Assembly (NCBI RefSeq): GCF_001592875.1
Contig: NZ_LSOF01000006.1
Location: 171,085-235,084 of the forward strand
Length of the DNA stretch: 64,000 bases
Direction of reading: 5' to 3'
Source of the DNA: Pseudomonas sp. BMS12
GTDB taxonomy: Bacteria; Pseudomonadota; Gammaproteobacteria; Pseudomonadales; Pseudomonadaceae
Shown here piece after piece: positions 31,093 through 39,256 of this stretch; position 1 is the first letter of the stretch, and each line of letters opens with the position of its first letter. The notes under the pieces are model-generated. The model did not search any database and was not told the DNA's origin. It saw only the letters and a list, made by a program, of their open reading frames with translations. A program made the position numbers and the translations under genes.

Positions 31093-31689
31093 TCAGGTGC
31101 AATTCGACCGAGCGCAGATGGCTTTAGCCATCCAGGCAGGCAACGAGCGGTGAGCTGACACTAGAGCCCGCCATTCGCTCTCGGGTAGTAGTTTATGAAG
31201 CTTTGAAACGGCATCACCTACGCTTGCCTTGCCCAGCCAATCCAATGCTCGAATGGCATCCCCCGCTCCAGTAGCGCCAAGAGCCATCAACCATCGAGGC
31301 GCATGCCGAATCGATACCGTGGTCTTGCCAACCTGAAGCACCCTAGAGCGTCCGGTGGTTAGGAAGACATACCGAACAGGAACCTGTGTTGTCAGCCCCA
31401 ATTTATTGGCGACGCTAGCCCCAGTGGCGACTATCAGCTCACCCTGCACATTTGCCAATGAGCGGACGATCATCTCCGGTGCCGGTGTGCGCGCGCCGAA
31501 CCGAGTTTCGACTGCAGCAACATAAAAGCCCCGAGCAACACGAAACAGCTTTCCACCTTCGACCAGGCGAGAGAGCCCTCGCTGCGCAGCATGGCGAGGT
31601 CCCTGATGCACGAATCTGCCAGGTGTCAGAACTTCGCCTTCTGGAAGCTGTTGTATAATGTCTAGGATTTTCTCGGGAAGAGCCTTCAT
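31093..31689 (-). CDS. DUF6088/AbiEi-like protein without visible toxin partner
   Basis: A 198-residue protein with an N-terminal winged-helix-like region (ILDIIQQLPEGEVLTPGRFV, GLSRLVEGGKLFRVARGFYVA) and a second part (GELIVATGASVANKLGLTTQVPVRYVFLTTGRSR) typical of the AbiEi antitoxin-like DUF6088 family. Such proteins usually precede an AbiEii-type nucleotidyltransferase toxin; none is seen within 3 kb on either side. It could be an orphan antitoxin or a regulator. It converges on copS and marks the left end of the accessory block. Confidence 0.7.
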   Translation of the reverse strand: MKALPEKILDIIQQLPEGEVLTPGRFVHQGPRHAAQRGLSRLVEGGKLFRVARGFYVAAVETRFGARTPAPEMIVRSLANVQGELIVATGASVANKLGLTTQVPVRYVFLTTGRSRVLQVGKTTVSIRHAPRWLMALGATGAGDAIRALDWLGKASVGDAVSKLHKLLPESEWRALVSAHRSLPAWMAKAICARSNCT

Positions 31690-31747
31690 TGGCCGGCCAA
31701 ATGCAGTGAGTGGCCCCTACCGAGAACCGAGAGAGCCTGCGCCCATC

Positions 31748-32185
31748 TTATGCAGGACAGATCATCGAACAATAGACCTGGCGCTTGGCTCCGTCCTGTG
31801 AGTACTGGCAGTCCCTGTGCGAGTAGGTCTGGCCTGATGCCGTTTTGAAGTCGTAGCCCAAGACTCGTTCGTCTGGATCATAGACCCTTACCAGCTCGGT
31901 CAGCCTCTCCATTGTCCAATCATTGGACCCATTTATCCTTGCGGGCAGCACAACCTGGACTGCCTCGACTAGCGTCCCCTCGGCGCGCTTTTCTAGCATG
32001 TGCTCCAGCTCTTCCTCAGTCGGAATCAGAAGCATCGTCCGCCATGAGGTGGTCTTCCGGCGGCGATTAATCACCACGTAAAACCAAGGGCGATGCTCCT
32101 CGAGCTCGACGAATCGCCACATTTGGAAGTCATCTCCAAACAACGGCGGATACGCGATTTCAGCGCGCTTGTACGTGAGAAACAT
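31748..32185 (-). CDS. Uncharacterised protein, divergent from the XRE gene
   Basis: A 145-residue protein I do not recognise. The ATG at 32185 has AAGGGG seven bases upstream and is preferred to 32224. It begins MFLTYKRAEIAYPPLFGDDF and has an aromatic-rich stretch (RFVELEEHRPWFYVVINRRR). Four Cys occur only near the end (RDCQYSQ, VYCSMICPA). No signal peptide or membrane helix. It is divergent from an XRE regulator across a short intergenic region with a perfect palindrome, so regulation by that protein is plausible. Confidence 0.6.
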   Translation of the reverse strand: MFLTYKRAEIAYPPLFGDDFQMWRFVELEEHRPWFYVVINRRRKTTSWRTMLLIPTEEELEHMLEKRAEGTLVEAVQVVLPARINGSNDWTMERLTELVRVYDPDERVLGYDFKTASGQTYSHRDCQYSQDGAKRQVYCSMICPA

Positions 32186-32203
32186 CAGCACACCCCTTTT
32201 TAA

Positions 32204-32215
32204 GCTATATATAGC
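32204..32215. promoter_or_regulatory. Perfect palindrome, candidate XRE operator
   Basis: GCTATATATAGC is a perfect 12-bp palindrome in the 82-bp gap between the divergent unknown gene (start 32185) and the XRE gene (start 32268). It is placed where it could control both promoters. Confidence 0.5.
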
Positions 32216-32267
32216 ATAGCCCAAGAGACGCTAAAAAGGCTTCATCGTTCCTTTTGCGAGACAGCAA

Positions 32268-32558
32268 ATGGAACTCAATGAAGCGCTTGGTCTGGTGATC
32301 AAGAATCTGAGAAATTTGAAGGATCTACCCCAGGAAGGGCTGGGCCCCAGCCAGAGCTATATCAGTGCAATCGAGCGCGGCAAGTGGAAGCCATCGATTG
32401 AAAAGGTTGAGCAGATTGCCGAGGTTGTCGGCATTCATCCTTTGACGCTGCTGGTTCTGGCGTACCAACGGCAGACGCCTGGACTGAAGCCAGATGAACT
32501 GCTGAAAAAGATCCAGCGAGAAATCATGAGTCTTCAGAGCAGCCTTTCACCTGAGTAG
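32268..32558 (+). CDS. XRE-family DNA-binding protein
   Basis: A 96-residue Cro/C1-type helix-turn-helix regulator. The recognition region is GPSQSYISAIERGKWKPSIEKV, and the C-terminal helices probably dimerise. It is followed within 11 bp by an AbrB-like gene in the same direction. The pair looks like an antitoxin or small regulatory operon without an obvious toxin. Confidence 0.78.
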   Translation: MELNEALGLVIKNLRNLKDLPQEGLGPSQSYISAIERGKWKPSIEKVEQIAEVVGIHPLTLLVLAYQRQTPGLKPDELLKKIQREIMSLQSSLSPE

Positions 32559-32568
32559 GTATGTGCAG

Positions 32569-32802
32569 ATGAAATCGATGCAGGTGGTAATCGAAGACTG
32601 GGATGGTGACGGAGCTATTCGCATTCCCGACGAGGTGCTCCAAGAGCTGGGAGTCGACGTCGGGGACAGCCTTTACCTCATTGAAGAGTATGTCGGTACC
32701 GCCCGCTGTCTTGTGCTCAGTAAATCGCCACAGATCCCTGATAGGGTTGATGAGCTGGTGAGCACCTGGGAAGCCTCCGCTCCAAAGCCCTCTTCAAAAT
32801 AA
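32569..32802 (+). CDS. AbrB/MazE-like DNA-binding protein
   Basis: A 77-residue protein with the swapped-hairpin motif GDGAIRIPDEVLQELGVDVGDSLYL, typical of AbrB/MazE-family antitoxins and regulators. The ATG at 32569 is chosen; an in-frame GTG lies two codons upstream. No MazF-like toxin follows: the next 136 bp hold no gene, and the next gene runs the opposite way. Confidence 0.72.
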   Translation: MKSMQVVIEDWDGDGAIRIPDEVLQELGVDVGDSLYLIEEYVGTARCLVLSKSPQIPDRVDELVSTWEASAPKPSSK

Positions 32803-32938
32803 TCTGGTTTCGCAATCCCCCTGCAGCTATTCTGTGTGTGCAGCCCAAGAGCTTCCTCTCCCGGGCGCTGTACCGGTGATGAAACTTGGTTCGAGGCGGC
32901 CCCTGAGGCCGCCTTTATCATTTCTGCGGGATGAGAAC

Positions 32939-33169
32939 CTAGTCTGTAATTGAGGAGCTGAAAACTGGCCCCATTGCGCCCAGTGGCAAGGTCTCCGACT
33001 GCTCTTCTATTCGCCCCGCCAGGAACACATCGTCCTGCGTAGGGAAGTGCCGCAAAAGGAACTTGGCATCTCGCCGTACCTTTTCAGGCAGGCTGCTATC
33101 TCGGGACAGTTCAACGAGAAAATCTCGCGTCTTTATCACAGCGCGAGAGCGCTCATTCGGCATTGTCAT
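32939..33169 (-). CDS. Small protein, probably BPSL0761 family
   Basis: A 76-residue protein from ATG 33169 (GGAG six bases upstream; an in-frame ATG at 33181 lacks this). It reads MTMPNERSRAVIKTRDFLVELSRD and VRRDAKFLLRHFPTQDDVFLA, a pattern I associate with the uncharacterised BPSL0761 family. It lies 134 bp downstream of the ParS/MbcA-type gene in the same direction, in the slot where a toxin would be expected, but there is no proof that it acts as one. Confidence 0.55.
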   Translation of the reverse strand: MTMPNERSRAVIKTRDFLVELSRDSSLPEKVRRDAKFLLRHFPTQDDVFLAGRIEEQSETLPLGAMGPVFSSSITD

Positions 33170-33302
33170 TTCCGTCTCCATGAATACCAGGACTCCTCTG
33201 GCAGCATACGCTTGGAGTCATGACAGGTGGCCGATGCTGACGCAACTGGGCGGCAAGCCAACGCCTAAGATCTCTTTACCGAGAGCAAAAGCAGCGAGTC
33301 AG

Positions 33303-33692
33303 TCAAACCGGTAGTCCGTACTCAATAGAGAGCAACACCTGGTGTACAGCTCGGCCACCGAACTCGGTGCTCAACAGGGAAACGGGCTGCACGTTTCCTA
33401 GCGCAATATTTGGCGACGTGAGCCAGCGAGTCGCCGCGACTTGATCTGACTCCACGATGTTCATCAGCTCGTCGACAAGGTTCGCCAGCCGACAGAAGGC
33501 CTCGCCCTCCGCAGGAGTCATGAGGGAAACCGTTGGAGTGATACCGATCCAGCCTGCCACGACGCAAGAATCAATACCCAGCTCTTCCGCCAAACGCGTG
33601 GTTAGCTCAACCGGGAGTCCTGCCATGGTCGCCTGATGCAGGCCCTTATGGCTCTGGGGAAGCCCAAGTCGCTCAATAAGACTTTTCATCAT
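33303..33692 (-). CDS. Xre/MbcA/ParS-type antitoxin without RES toxin
   Basis: A 129-residue protein. ATG 33692 has AGAGG five bases upstream. The N-terminal half has an HTH-like segment (ELTTRLAEELGIDSCVVAGWIGI). The C-terminal half is the toxin-binding domain of RES-type systems (AATRWLTSPNIALGNVQPVSLL ending VLLSIEYGLPV). Known partners are RES-domain NAD-degrading toxins, but the next gene downstream is the small protein at 32939 instead. So it is an orphan antitoxin, or part of a variant pair. Confidence 0.75.
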   Translation of the reverse strand: MMKSLIERLGLPQSHKGLHQATMAGLPVELTTRLAEELGIDSCVVAGWIGITPTVSLMTPAEGEAFCRLANLVDELMNIVESDQVAATRWLTSPNIALGNVQPVSLLSTEFGGRAVHQVLLSIEYGLPV

Positions 33693-33940
33693 GGCAACCT
33701 CTGGTTGTGATGTTGGCACCAGTCCCGGCACTGGTACTGATTAACTCACGGATCGTCCTAGCGCTGCAGCAGATGGAGGTTCCATTCATGCACTGAAACT
33801 GCTCGCAGACCGCAGGTCATTTGCGACGCTACCTTATTTGAACTGCTTAGCTTCACGCCCCTTGAATTCTGGCTTGATGACCTCATCTGCTCTTTAAAGA
33901 GCCAGTGCGTATTCGGGATTCAGGTGCCCAAGGAGGGCAA

Positions 33941-35116
33941 GTGAAAGAACAAGAAAAGTCTAAGCCTGCCAACGGGCGTTACGATACCGATATTGAGACG
34001 AAGCGCATCGTCTGGATCCAATCAGCGGGGCATTGCGAACTCTGCGGAACGGATCTCACGTACGACTATCGTGCTGGAAAGCCCATGAAATGGGGCGAGG
34101 TAGCACATATCTTGCCTGCCAGCCCGAAGGGGCCAAGGGGGCGAGATGACCATGATGAAGCTAAGGCCGAGTCGCTCACCAACGACACGGCTAACCTCAT
34201 GCTGCTCTGCCCTGGCTGCCATGAAAAAATTGATCGCGATGCTGATGGTTACCCTGAAAGCGATCTGAGTGGCCTGCACCAGGCGTACTTGGAGCGAATT
34301 CGGCTGGCCGCAACCACGCCAGACGGCGGCAGAGCCATTCCAGTGATTGTGCAAAGTCAGCATTTCGCGACGATCAATGACATCCCTGTTCGTGATCTGT
34401 TGGGTGCAATGTCCGCAGAGGGGCTAACTGCATTCGATCATGCCATCAAGATCACTTTTCCTGCTCCGAGTCATCGTGGCAGAGATGCTCACTACTGGCA
34501 GAGCATCCAGGACGGCGTTCAGCATGAGTTAGAGCAGCAGTTAAAGCGTCGTGGAGGAGCCTATGGTGATGCCCCTACGTTGGCCGTGGTGGGATTGGCA
34601 GACATTCCTGCGCTGATAATGCTGGGACAATCCTTAGGCGATCGATCCAAGCGCCTGCTCTTTTCGTTCCACCGCGAGCATCAGCTGCGTTGGCCTAACC
34701 AGTCAGCTGAGCCACCGGAGTTTTTGTTCACTCCCCCAGCGGATGGTGATGGCCCGCTTGCGCTGGTGCTGTCGATCTCCGCCCAGGTCCCCCTTCGCGA
34801 CGTCGAAGAGGCATTACCTGGCGCTCGTATCGCAGAGCTAAGCATCCCAGAACCGAGTTACGCGATGGTTCAGAATCGTCGCGTGATTCACGCTTTTCGC
34901 GATGCCCTACAGATGCACTTGAGCCGACTTGAGGCAATGACGGCGGAGACGATCCATGTGTTCGCGGCGATTCCAGCTGCGCTGGCGATTGAGTTCGGTG
35001 CCTTGCTTACCACGCAACACCAACACGCCTACCTGATTTTCGATCGAGATAAAGACAAGCAGAACAGGTTCACGCCAACACTACAGTTGGGCCACCAGGC
35101 CCAGGAGGTTCGTTGA
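33941..35116 (+). CDS. cap5: CBASS effector, HNH endonuclease fused to SAVED domain
   Basis: A 391-residue Cap5-type effector that cuts DNA when its SAVED domain binds the cyclic oligonucleotide made by the CD-NTase. The GTG at 33941, with AAGGAGG just upstream, is preferred to the in-frame start at 33905. The HNH part (about 15-110) has GHCELCG, VAHILPASPKGPRG and LMLLCPGCHEKID, including the zinc Cys pairs and catalytic His. The rest (about 130-390) is SAVED-like (VVGLADIPALIMLGQSLGD, ETIHVFAAIPAALAIEFG). It overlaps the CD-NTase gene by one base (TGATG). Confidence 0.9.
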   Translation: MKEQEKSKPANGRYDTDIETKRIVWIQSAGHCELCGTDLTYDYRAGKPMKWGEVAHILPASPKGPRGRDDHDEAKAESLTNDTANLMLLCPGCHEKIDRDADGYPESDLSGLHQAYLERIRLAATTPDGGRAIPVIVQSQHFATINDIPVRDLLGAMSAEGLTAFDHAIKITFPAPSHRGRDAHYWQSIQDGVQHELEQQLKRRGGAYGDAPTLAVVGLADIPALIMLGQSLGDRSKRLLFSFHREHQLRWPNQSAEPPEFLFTPPADGDGPLALVLSISAQVPLRDVEEALPGARIAELSIPEPSYAMVQNRRVIHAFRDALQMHLSRLEAMTAETIHVFAAIPAALAIEFGALLTTQHQHAYLIFDRDKDKQNRFTPTLQLGHQAQEVR

Positions 35117-36369
35117 TGTCCATGAGCAATGAACAGACCAAGCGCGGGAGCTGGGAACACTTCCTGCTTCGTGCAGCACGGGAGATCTCACTGTCGGAAG
35201 CACAGTACGAGAAGATCAGTGATCGATACGCCCAGCTACAGAAGGTTCTCAGTGCATCCGACAATCCGCTACTGGCAGAGGCACATATTTTTCCTCAGGG
35301 CTCCATGCGCCTGAAGACGACGATCAAACCCGTTTCGGGTGCTCCTGAAGATCTGGACACCATCGATGCGGACGCCATCATTTGGCTTCCACATGCCCAG
35401 GGGGCTGGCGCTCAAGAAGTCCTAGATGCCATCGAAGAGCGATTCAGGGCTGGCAGCCGCGTCCAGGAAGAAATCAAGCCGCTGCGTCGCGGCATCCGGA
35501 TCGTCTATGCCGACGAAAACCCCGGATTCCATATCGACGTCACGCCAGCGCGTGCCATTAATGGGAACTCTCAAGGCAATGGCGAAGGTAAGCTGGAAGT
35601 GCCAGACCGGGAGACTGGATGGAAGGCCAGCAGCCCCATCCCCTACTCTAACTGGCTGCAGGTCGCTTCAACCCAGACAATCTCCTTCGAGGAGCACCTG
35701 GCCGTCGCGAAAAGTCAGCGTGCCTTTGATGCCGCCACTCAGGATCCGTTGCCTCACTATGAGGAGTACCTCGATCAAGACCCACTTCGGGCGACGATCA
35801 AGCTGCTGAAGCGGCATCGGGATGAGTGGGCCATTCGGACAAAGAATGAGAGCTTTCGACCTATTTCAGCAGTCATCACAACACTCGCCACTCATGCCTA
35901 CCTTGACGTGGCGAAAGAGTCTCAGTCGAAACCGCTAAGTCCGCTGGACGCGATCCTCGAAATCGTCCGCAGAATGCCGGATCACGTCAAATACCGGGGG
36001 AACGAATGCTTGGTCTGCAACCCCGCAGACAGCGGTGAAAACTTCGCGGAGAAATGGAATAGACCGAGTGAGGGGCATCGCTACCGCCGGGCCTTCCAAG
36101 ACTGGCACTCGAATGCTAGCGCATCCGTATCAATGGGGCTTGAGAGCTTCGAGTCTGCAGAGGCTTTTGCCAAGGCAGTTAAGGAAAACTTTGGCATTGG
36201 CCCTACCTTCATCTCGGCAGTGAATAGCGAAATACCGCCCAACTGGACAATGCCTGGTCGGCCTGATGGCACCACCCGAAACGCTACGTCGATGGGCGCA
36301 CTGTTTGGCGGTGTCAGTGGGACAGCAAACTCTCAGGAGGATGTGAAGCCAGTTGAGCGTCTTGGTTGA
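35116..36369 (+). CDS. cdn: CBASS CD-NTase (cGAS/DncV-like nucleotidyltransferase)
   Basis: A 417-residue enzyme that makes a cyclic oligonucleotide on phage infection. The ATG at 35116 has AGGAGG seven bases upstream. The nucleotidyltransferase site is visible: GSMRLKTTIKP, the metal-binding acids in EDLDTIDADAI, and the third acid in FHIDVTPAR. The C-terminus ends in glycine (PVERLG), the residue that Cap2 uses for conjugation in type II CBASS. The nucleotide product cannot be told from sequence. The next gene, cap2, overlaps by 17 bp. Confidence 0.9.
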   Translation: MSMSNEQTKRGSWEHFLLRAAREISLSEAQYEKISDRYAQLQKVLSASDNPLLAEAHIFPQGSMRLKTTIKPVSGAPEDLDTIDADAIIWLPHAQGAGAQEVLDAIEERFRAGSRVQEEIKPLRRGIRIVYADENPGFHIDVTPARAINGNSQGNGEGKLEVPDRETGWKASSPIPYSNWLQVASTQTISFEEHLAVAKSQRAFDAATQDPLPHYEEYLDQDPLRATIKLLKRHRDEWAIRTKNESFRPISAVITTLATHAYLDVAKESQSKPLSPLDAILEIVRRMPDHVKYRGNECLVCNPADSGENFAEKWNRPSEGHRYRRAFQDWHSNASASVSMGLESFESAEAFAKAVKENFGIGPTFISAVNSEIPPNWTMPGRPDGTTRNATSMGALFGGVSGTANSQEDVKPVERLG

Positions 36370-38137
36370 TCAGACAAACACGCTTCTGCAGCGGGGCATA
36401 GCCGCGCTGCGAGGCGCTCTTGGTGAAGACGCCGCACTTGCACTGCTTCAGCCTGCACACACGCGGGCTGACGAAGCTGTGAGCTACTACTTTCCTCTGC
36501 CAGTTGACTACACGGGGACGGAGCGACGGCTACGCCTCAGTTTTCCGACAAACTTTCCCCGCGGAGGCTTAAGGCTCATTGTCGAGCCCTCGCCGTGGCT
36601 TGTATGGCCCCACGCCATGGAAGTTGGGCTGTGTCTGCATGGCTTTCAGGAGCGCCCAGTGATGGGCTCCCCTGAATATGTCGTATCGGATAGCTTGGCT
36701 CGCTTACGCAAGATCGTAAGCTTGTCCCAAATGGGGTCATGCGCGGCTACACGGGATGCCGAATTTCGGCGCGAAATCACATCCTATTGGTCGAGGCAGC
36801 AGGGGCTTTCTCTACAGAACCTTATTCTTCTGGATCGTCCGCAGGCGGCATCGAGGCTATTTGCCTTAAGTGATCCTCGCCAAGCTTTGCCGTCTGGCCA
36901 AGAAACAGTCTGGTTAGCGACAGATGTGTCATCACTAAAAAGGCATTGCAAACGTACGATTGGCCGATCTCCGATCATGCGTGCGCCGGAGACTCCTGGC
37001 TTCTATGCAAAGCTTCAGAGTTATCCAGATCTGCGCATTCCTGCCCCTGAGTTACTGCTCGCATGGCTAGCTCCTCACCTTGATTCCGATGATTGCGCGC
37101 AGCTGTTGGCTTGGTTCAATGAGCGAGGCTCGCTAGCTAACCGCTGGATTGCTTTGGAGCTTCCTGGTGATGCCAGTGCCCCGATCTACTGCCTTAACGT
37201 TCGCGCTTACGGGCCACAGCTAGATCGAGGGTCGAAGTTTTACCTGCGATCAGCTCGGCGCCGGCCTGCAGTTGCGGTTAATCATCCCCCAGTTCTGATC
37301 CGAGCAACGACACTGGATGTGCTGGATCGGACAGAGATTTTATCCCGCGACCTCAGCGGTGTGGCACAGATCCTAGAAGGGGCTCGCGTCGTTTGTGTTG
37401 GGGTCGGGTCATTGGGCGGCACGGTTTCCCTACAGTTGGCACGCTCGGGCGTTGGACATCTGACACTCATTGACCCGGACTACCTAGTGTCAGCGAATCT
37501 GGGCCGGCATGTGCTCGGTGCTGATGATCTAGGCCTGGCCAAGGCCGAAGCCCTTCAAGAACGAATCCGTAAAGACCTACCCACCACGGAGGTTGTTGCA
37601 TTCTCAACCTTCGCCGAAGTGGTGATGTACAGGAATCCCGAGGTATTCGAAAAAGCGGATCTGGTGATAGTTACCACTGCTGATTGGCCCTCTGAGGTTG
37701 CTCTCTGGAATTCCAAGGCGAATGGCACCTCTTGGGGGCTGCTCCAGGCCTGGAGTGAGCCTCATACTCAGGTAGGACATGTGCTCCTTGCGCCATCTGG
37801 TGCATTTGATGCTCGAGGTCTATTCACAGAGAAGGGTGATTTTAGGCACAAGTTCACCGAGTGGCAGGAGGGTGGCGTCGTCGCCCTTCCCGCCTGCGGA
37901 GAAAGCTTCATCCCAGGAGGTTCTCTGGGAATGGCTAACGTTGCTTCGATGGTTTCTCAGGCCGCATTGCGCGCACTGAGTGGCGGCATCGAAACCCCGC
38001 TTTGGGTCAGCAGCATCAACAGCCCCCACGACGTGGCGACGCTGGGAGGAAAGTACGTCGGGCCTGAATTGCCTGTTGGAATGCGGCAGGCTCAACTGGA
38101 GCGGAGTTGGCCGGAGCCAATGGAGGAAGCTCAATGA
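36353..38137 (+). CDS. cap2: CBASS Cap2, E2-E1 ubiquitin-transfer-like protein
   Basis: A 594-residue fusion. The N-terminal E2-like domain (1-160) has a candidate catalytic Cys94 in VGLCLHG. The C-terminal ThiF/E1 domain has the ATP site VVCVGVGSLGGTVSLQLA with the following acidic LIDPDYL, and a candidate E1 Cys near residue 516 in VVALPACGESFIPGG. It primes and attaches the CD-NTase C-terminus to targets. The start is TTG at 36353; AGGAGG is 12 bases upstream. It overlaps cdn (17 bp) and cap3 (4 bp). Confidence 0.9.
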   Translation: MSVLVDQTNTLLQRGIAALRGALGEDAALALLQPAHTRADEAVSYYFPLPVDYTGTERRLRLSFPTNFPRGGLRLIVEPSPWLVWPHAMEVGLCLHGFQERPVMGSPEYVVSDSLARLRKIVSLSQMGSCAATRDAEFRREITSYWSRQQGLSLQNLILLDRPQAASRLFALSDPRQALPSGQETVWLATDVSSLKRHCKRTIGRSPIMRAPETPGFYAKLQSYPDLRIPAPELLLAWLAPHLDSDDCAQLLAWFNERGSLANRWIALELPGDASAPIYCLNVRAYGPQLDRGSKFYLRSARRRPAVAVNHPPVLIRATTLDVLDRTEILSRDLSGVAQILEGARVVCVGVGSLGGTVSLQLARSGVGHLTLIDPDYLVSANLGRHVLGADDLGLAKAEALQERIRKDLPTTEVVAFSTFAEVVMYRNPEVFEKADLVIVTTADWPSEVALWNSKANGTSWGLLQAWSEPHTQVGHVLLAPSGAFDARGLFTEKGDFRHKFTEWQEGGVVALPACGESFIPGGSLGMANVASMVSQAALRALSGGIETPLWVSSINSPHDVATLGGKYVGPELPVGMRQAQLERSWPEPMEEAQ

Positions 38138-38625
38138 CGGCAATCGCCTGGCAATGGAGTTGGCCGGGGGTGGACACTCATCTGTTGGTATCGCAGGACG
38201 TTGCGAATCTGCTGGAGGGCTATCGGCAAAGGCGCTTTGATGTGGAACGCGGGGGGCAGCTGTTTGTCGACCCCTCAAGCGCTGCCGGATTGGTACTTGC
38301 CTTGGCGACGCCCCCCCATAGAGATGATCGGGCTGGAAGGACGTGGCTGGAATTGAATGCTCACCGCTGCCGAGACGAGATTGAGCGAGCTAATGCGACA
38401 GGACTCCGCCTGGTGGGGTACTGGCATACCCACCCGCAAGGCATTCCTATGATCTCTCCCACCGATATCGGGAGTTTTTCCAGGTTTGCAGCGCGCTACA
38501 CACAAGATCTGCCGCATCCGCTGGCAATCATCGTGGGCAATGCCAGCAGCCCTGAAGGCATAAAGGCTTGGTCGTTCAGGGCGGGCCGCTATGTTGAGGC
38601 TACATGGAGTGGCTGGCCTGGTTAG
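38134..38625 (+). CDS. cap3: CBASS Cap3, JAB/JAMM isopeptidase
   Basis: A 163-residue JAMM-type zinc peptidase that removes CD-NTase conjugates. The motif residues are visible: Glu in DVERGGQLF, then YWHTHPQGIPMISPTDIGSF giving His-x-His and the downstream Ser/Asp. It starts in ATGA overlap with cap2, completing the type II operon. Its last 4 bp overlap the convergent exonuclease gene. Confidence 0.88.
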   Translation: MTAIAWQWSWPGVDTHLLVSQDVANLLEGYRQRRFDVERGGQLFVDPSSAAGLVLALATPPHRDDRAGRTWLELNAHRCRDEIERANATGLRLVGYWHTHPQGIPMISPTDIGSFSRFAARYTQDLPHPLAIIVGNASSPEGIKAWSFRAGRYVEATWSGWPG

Positions 38626-39167
38626 CGGCTGCGCCCTTCTGCCAGCATTAACCCGAATAACTCCGCCTGAAATCGTGCGTCATCTAATGCGTTATGGCTC
38701 GGTGAGCTTTGGGGCTTGAGTCGAGCGGTCATTTGGGAGGATTTGGTTTCCTTCCAGCGGCAACCGGTAACCCCCATGTAATACGCCTTCATATCGATTG
38801 CGGTGAACCCAAAGGGGTTCGCCCCAGAATACTTGTGGAAGTAGTAATTGATGAAGGACCAGTCAAATGGAGCGTTAAGCCCCACGAAAATGACTTTCTG
38901 ATCTGCTGGGCATACCTGGGTCAGCCATTGCTCCAGCTTGTGCATCGCTACCTGTGGAGCAAGCCCCTCGCGAGCCAGCCTGGTTAAATCAAGTCCCGTC
39001 ACGGCCACAGCCTCCGGATCGTGCTCTATACCGTCAGGCTGAAGCTCAAGATAGATTGAACGGGCCGGCTCTGTAACGAGGCAGGCCCCAATAGAAAGCA
39101 GGCTAAAAATGCCCGGCACTGGCCCGGAAGTTTCGACATCGACGGAAACATAAAGCTCGTCGCTCAC
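38622..39167 (-). CDS. DEDDh-family 3'-5' exonuclease
   Basis: A 181-residue exonuclease of the DnaQ/RNase T class. Motifs: Exo I SVDVETSGP, Exo II LNAPFDWSFIN, Exo III HNALDDARFQAEL. The start is GTG at 39167 with AAGGGG upstream. It converges on cap3 with 4-bp overlap. It may be part of the defence cargo or an independent resident. Confidence 0.85.
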   Translation of the reverse strand: MSDELYVSVDVETSGPVPGIFSLLSIGACLVTEPARSIYLELQPDGIEHDPEAVAVTGLDLTRLAREGLAPQVAMHKLEQWLTQVCPADQKVIFVGLNAPFDWSFINYYFHKYSGANPFGFTAIDMKAYYMGVTGCRWKETKSSQMTARLKPQSSPSHNALDDARFQAELFGLMLAEGRSR

Positions 39168-39256
39168 TATCTCACCCCTTCTAGTTCAATCTCTTCGGAC
39201 AGTATGCTGGGCGGCGAATAAGGCGAACATCCCCAACCCATGGAGAAGTATGCGTC

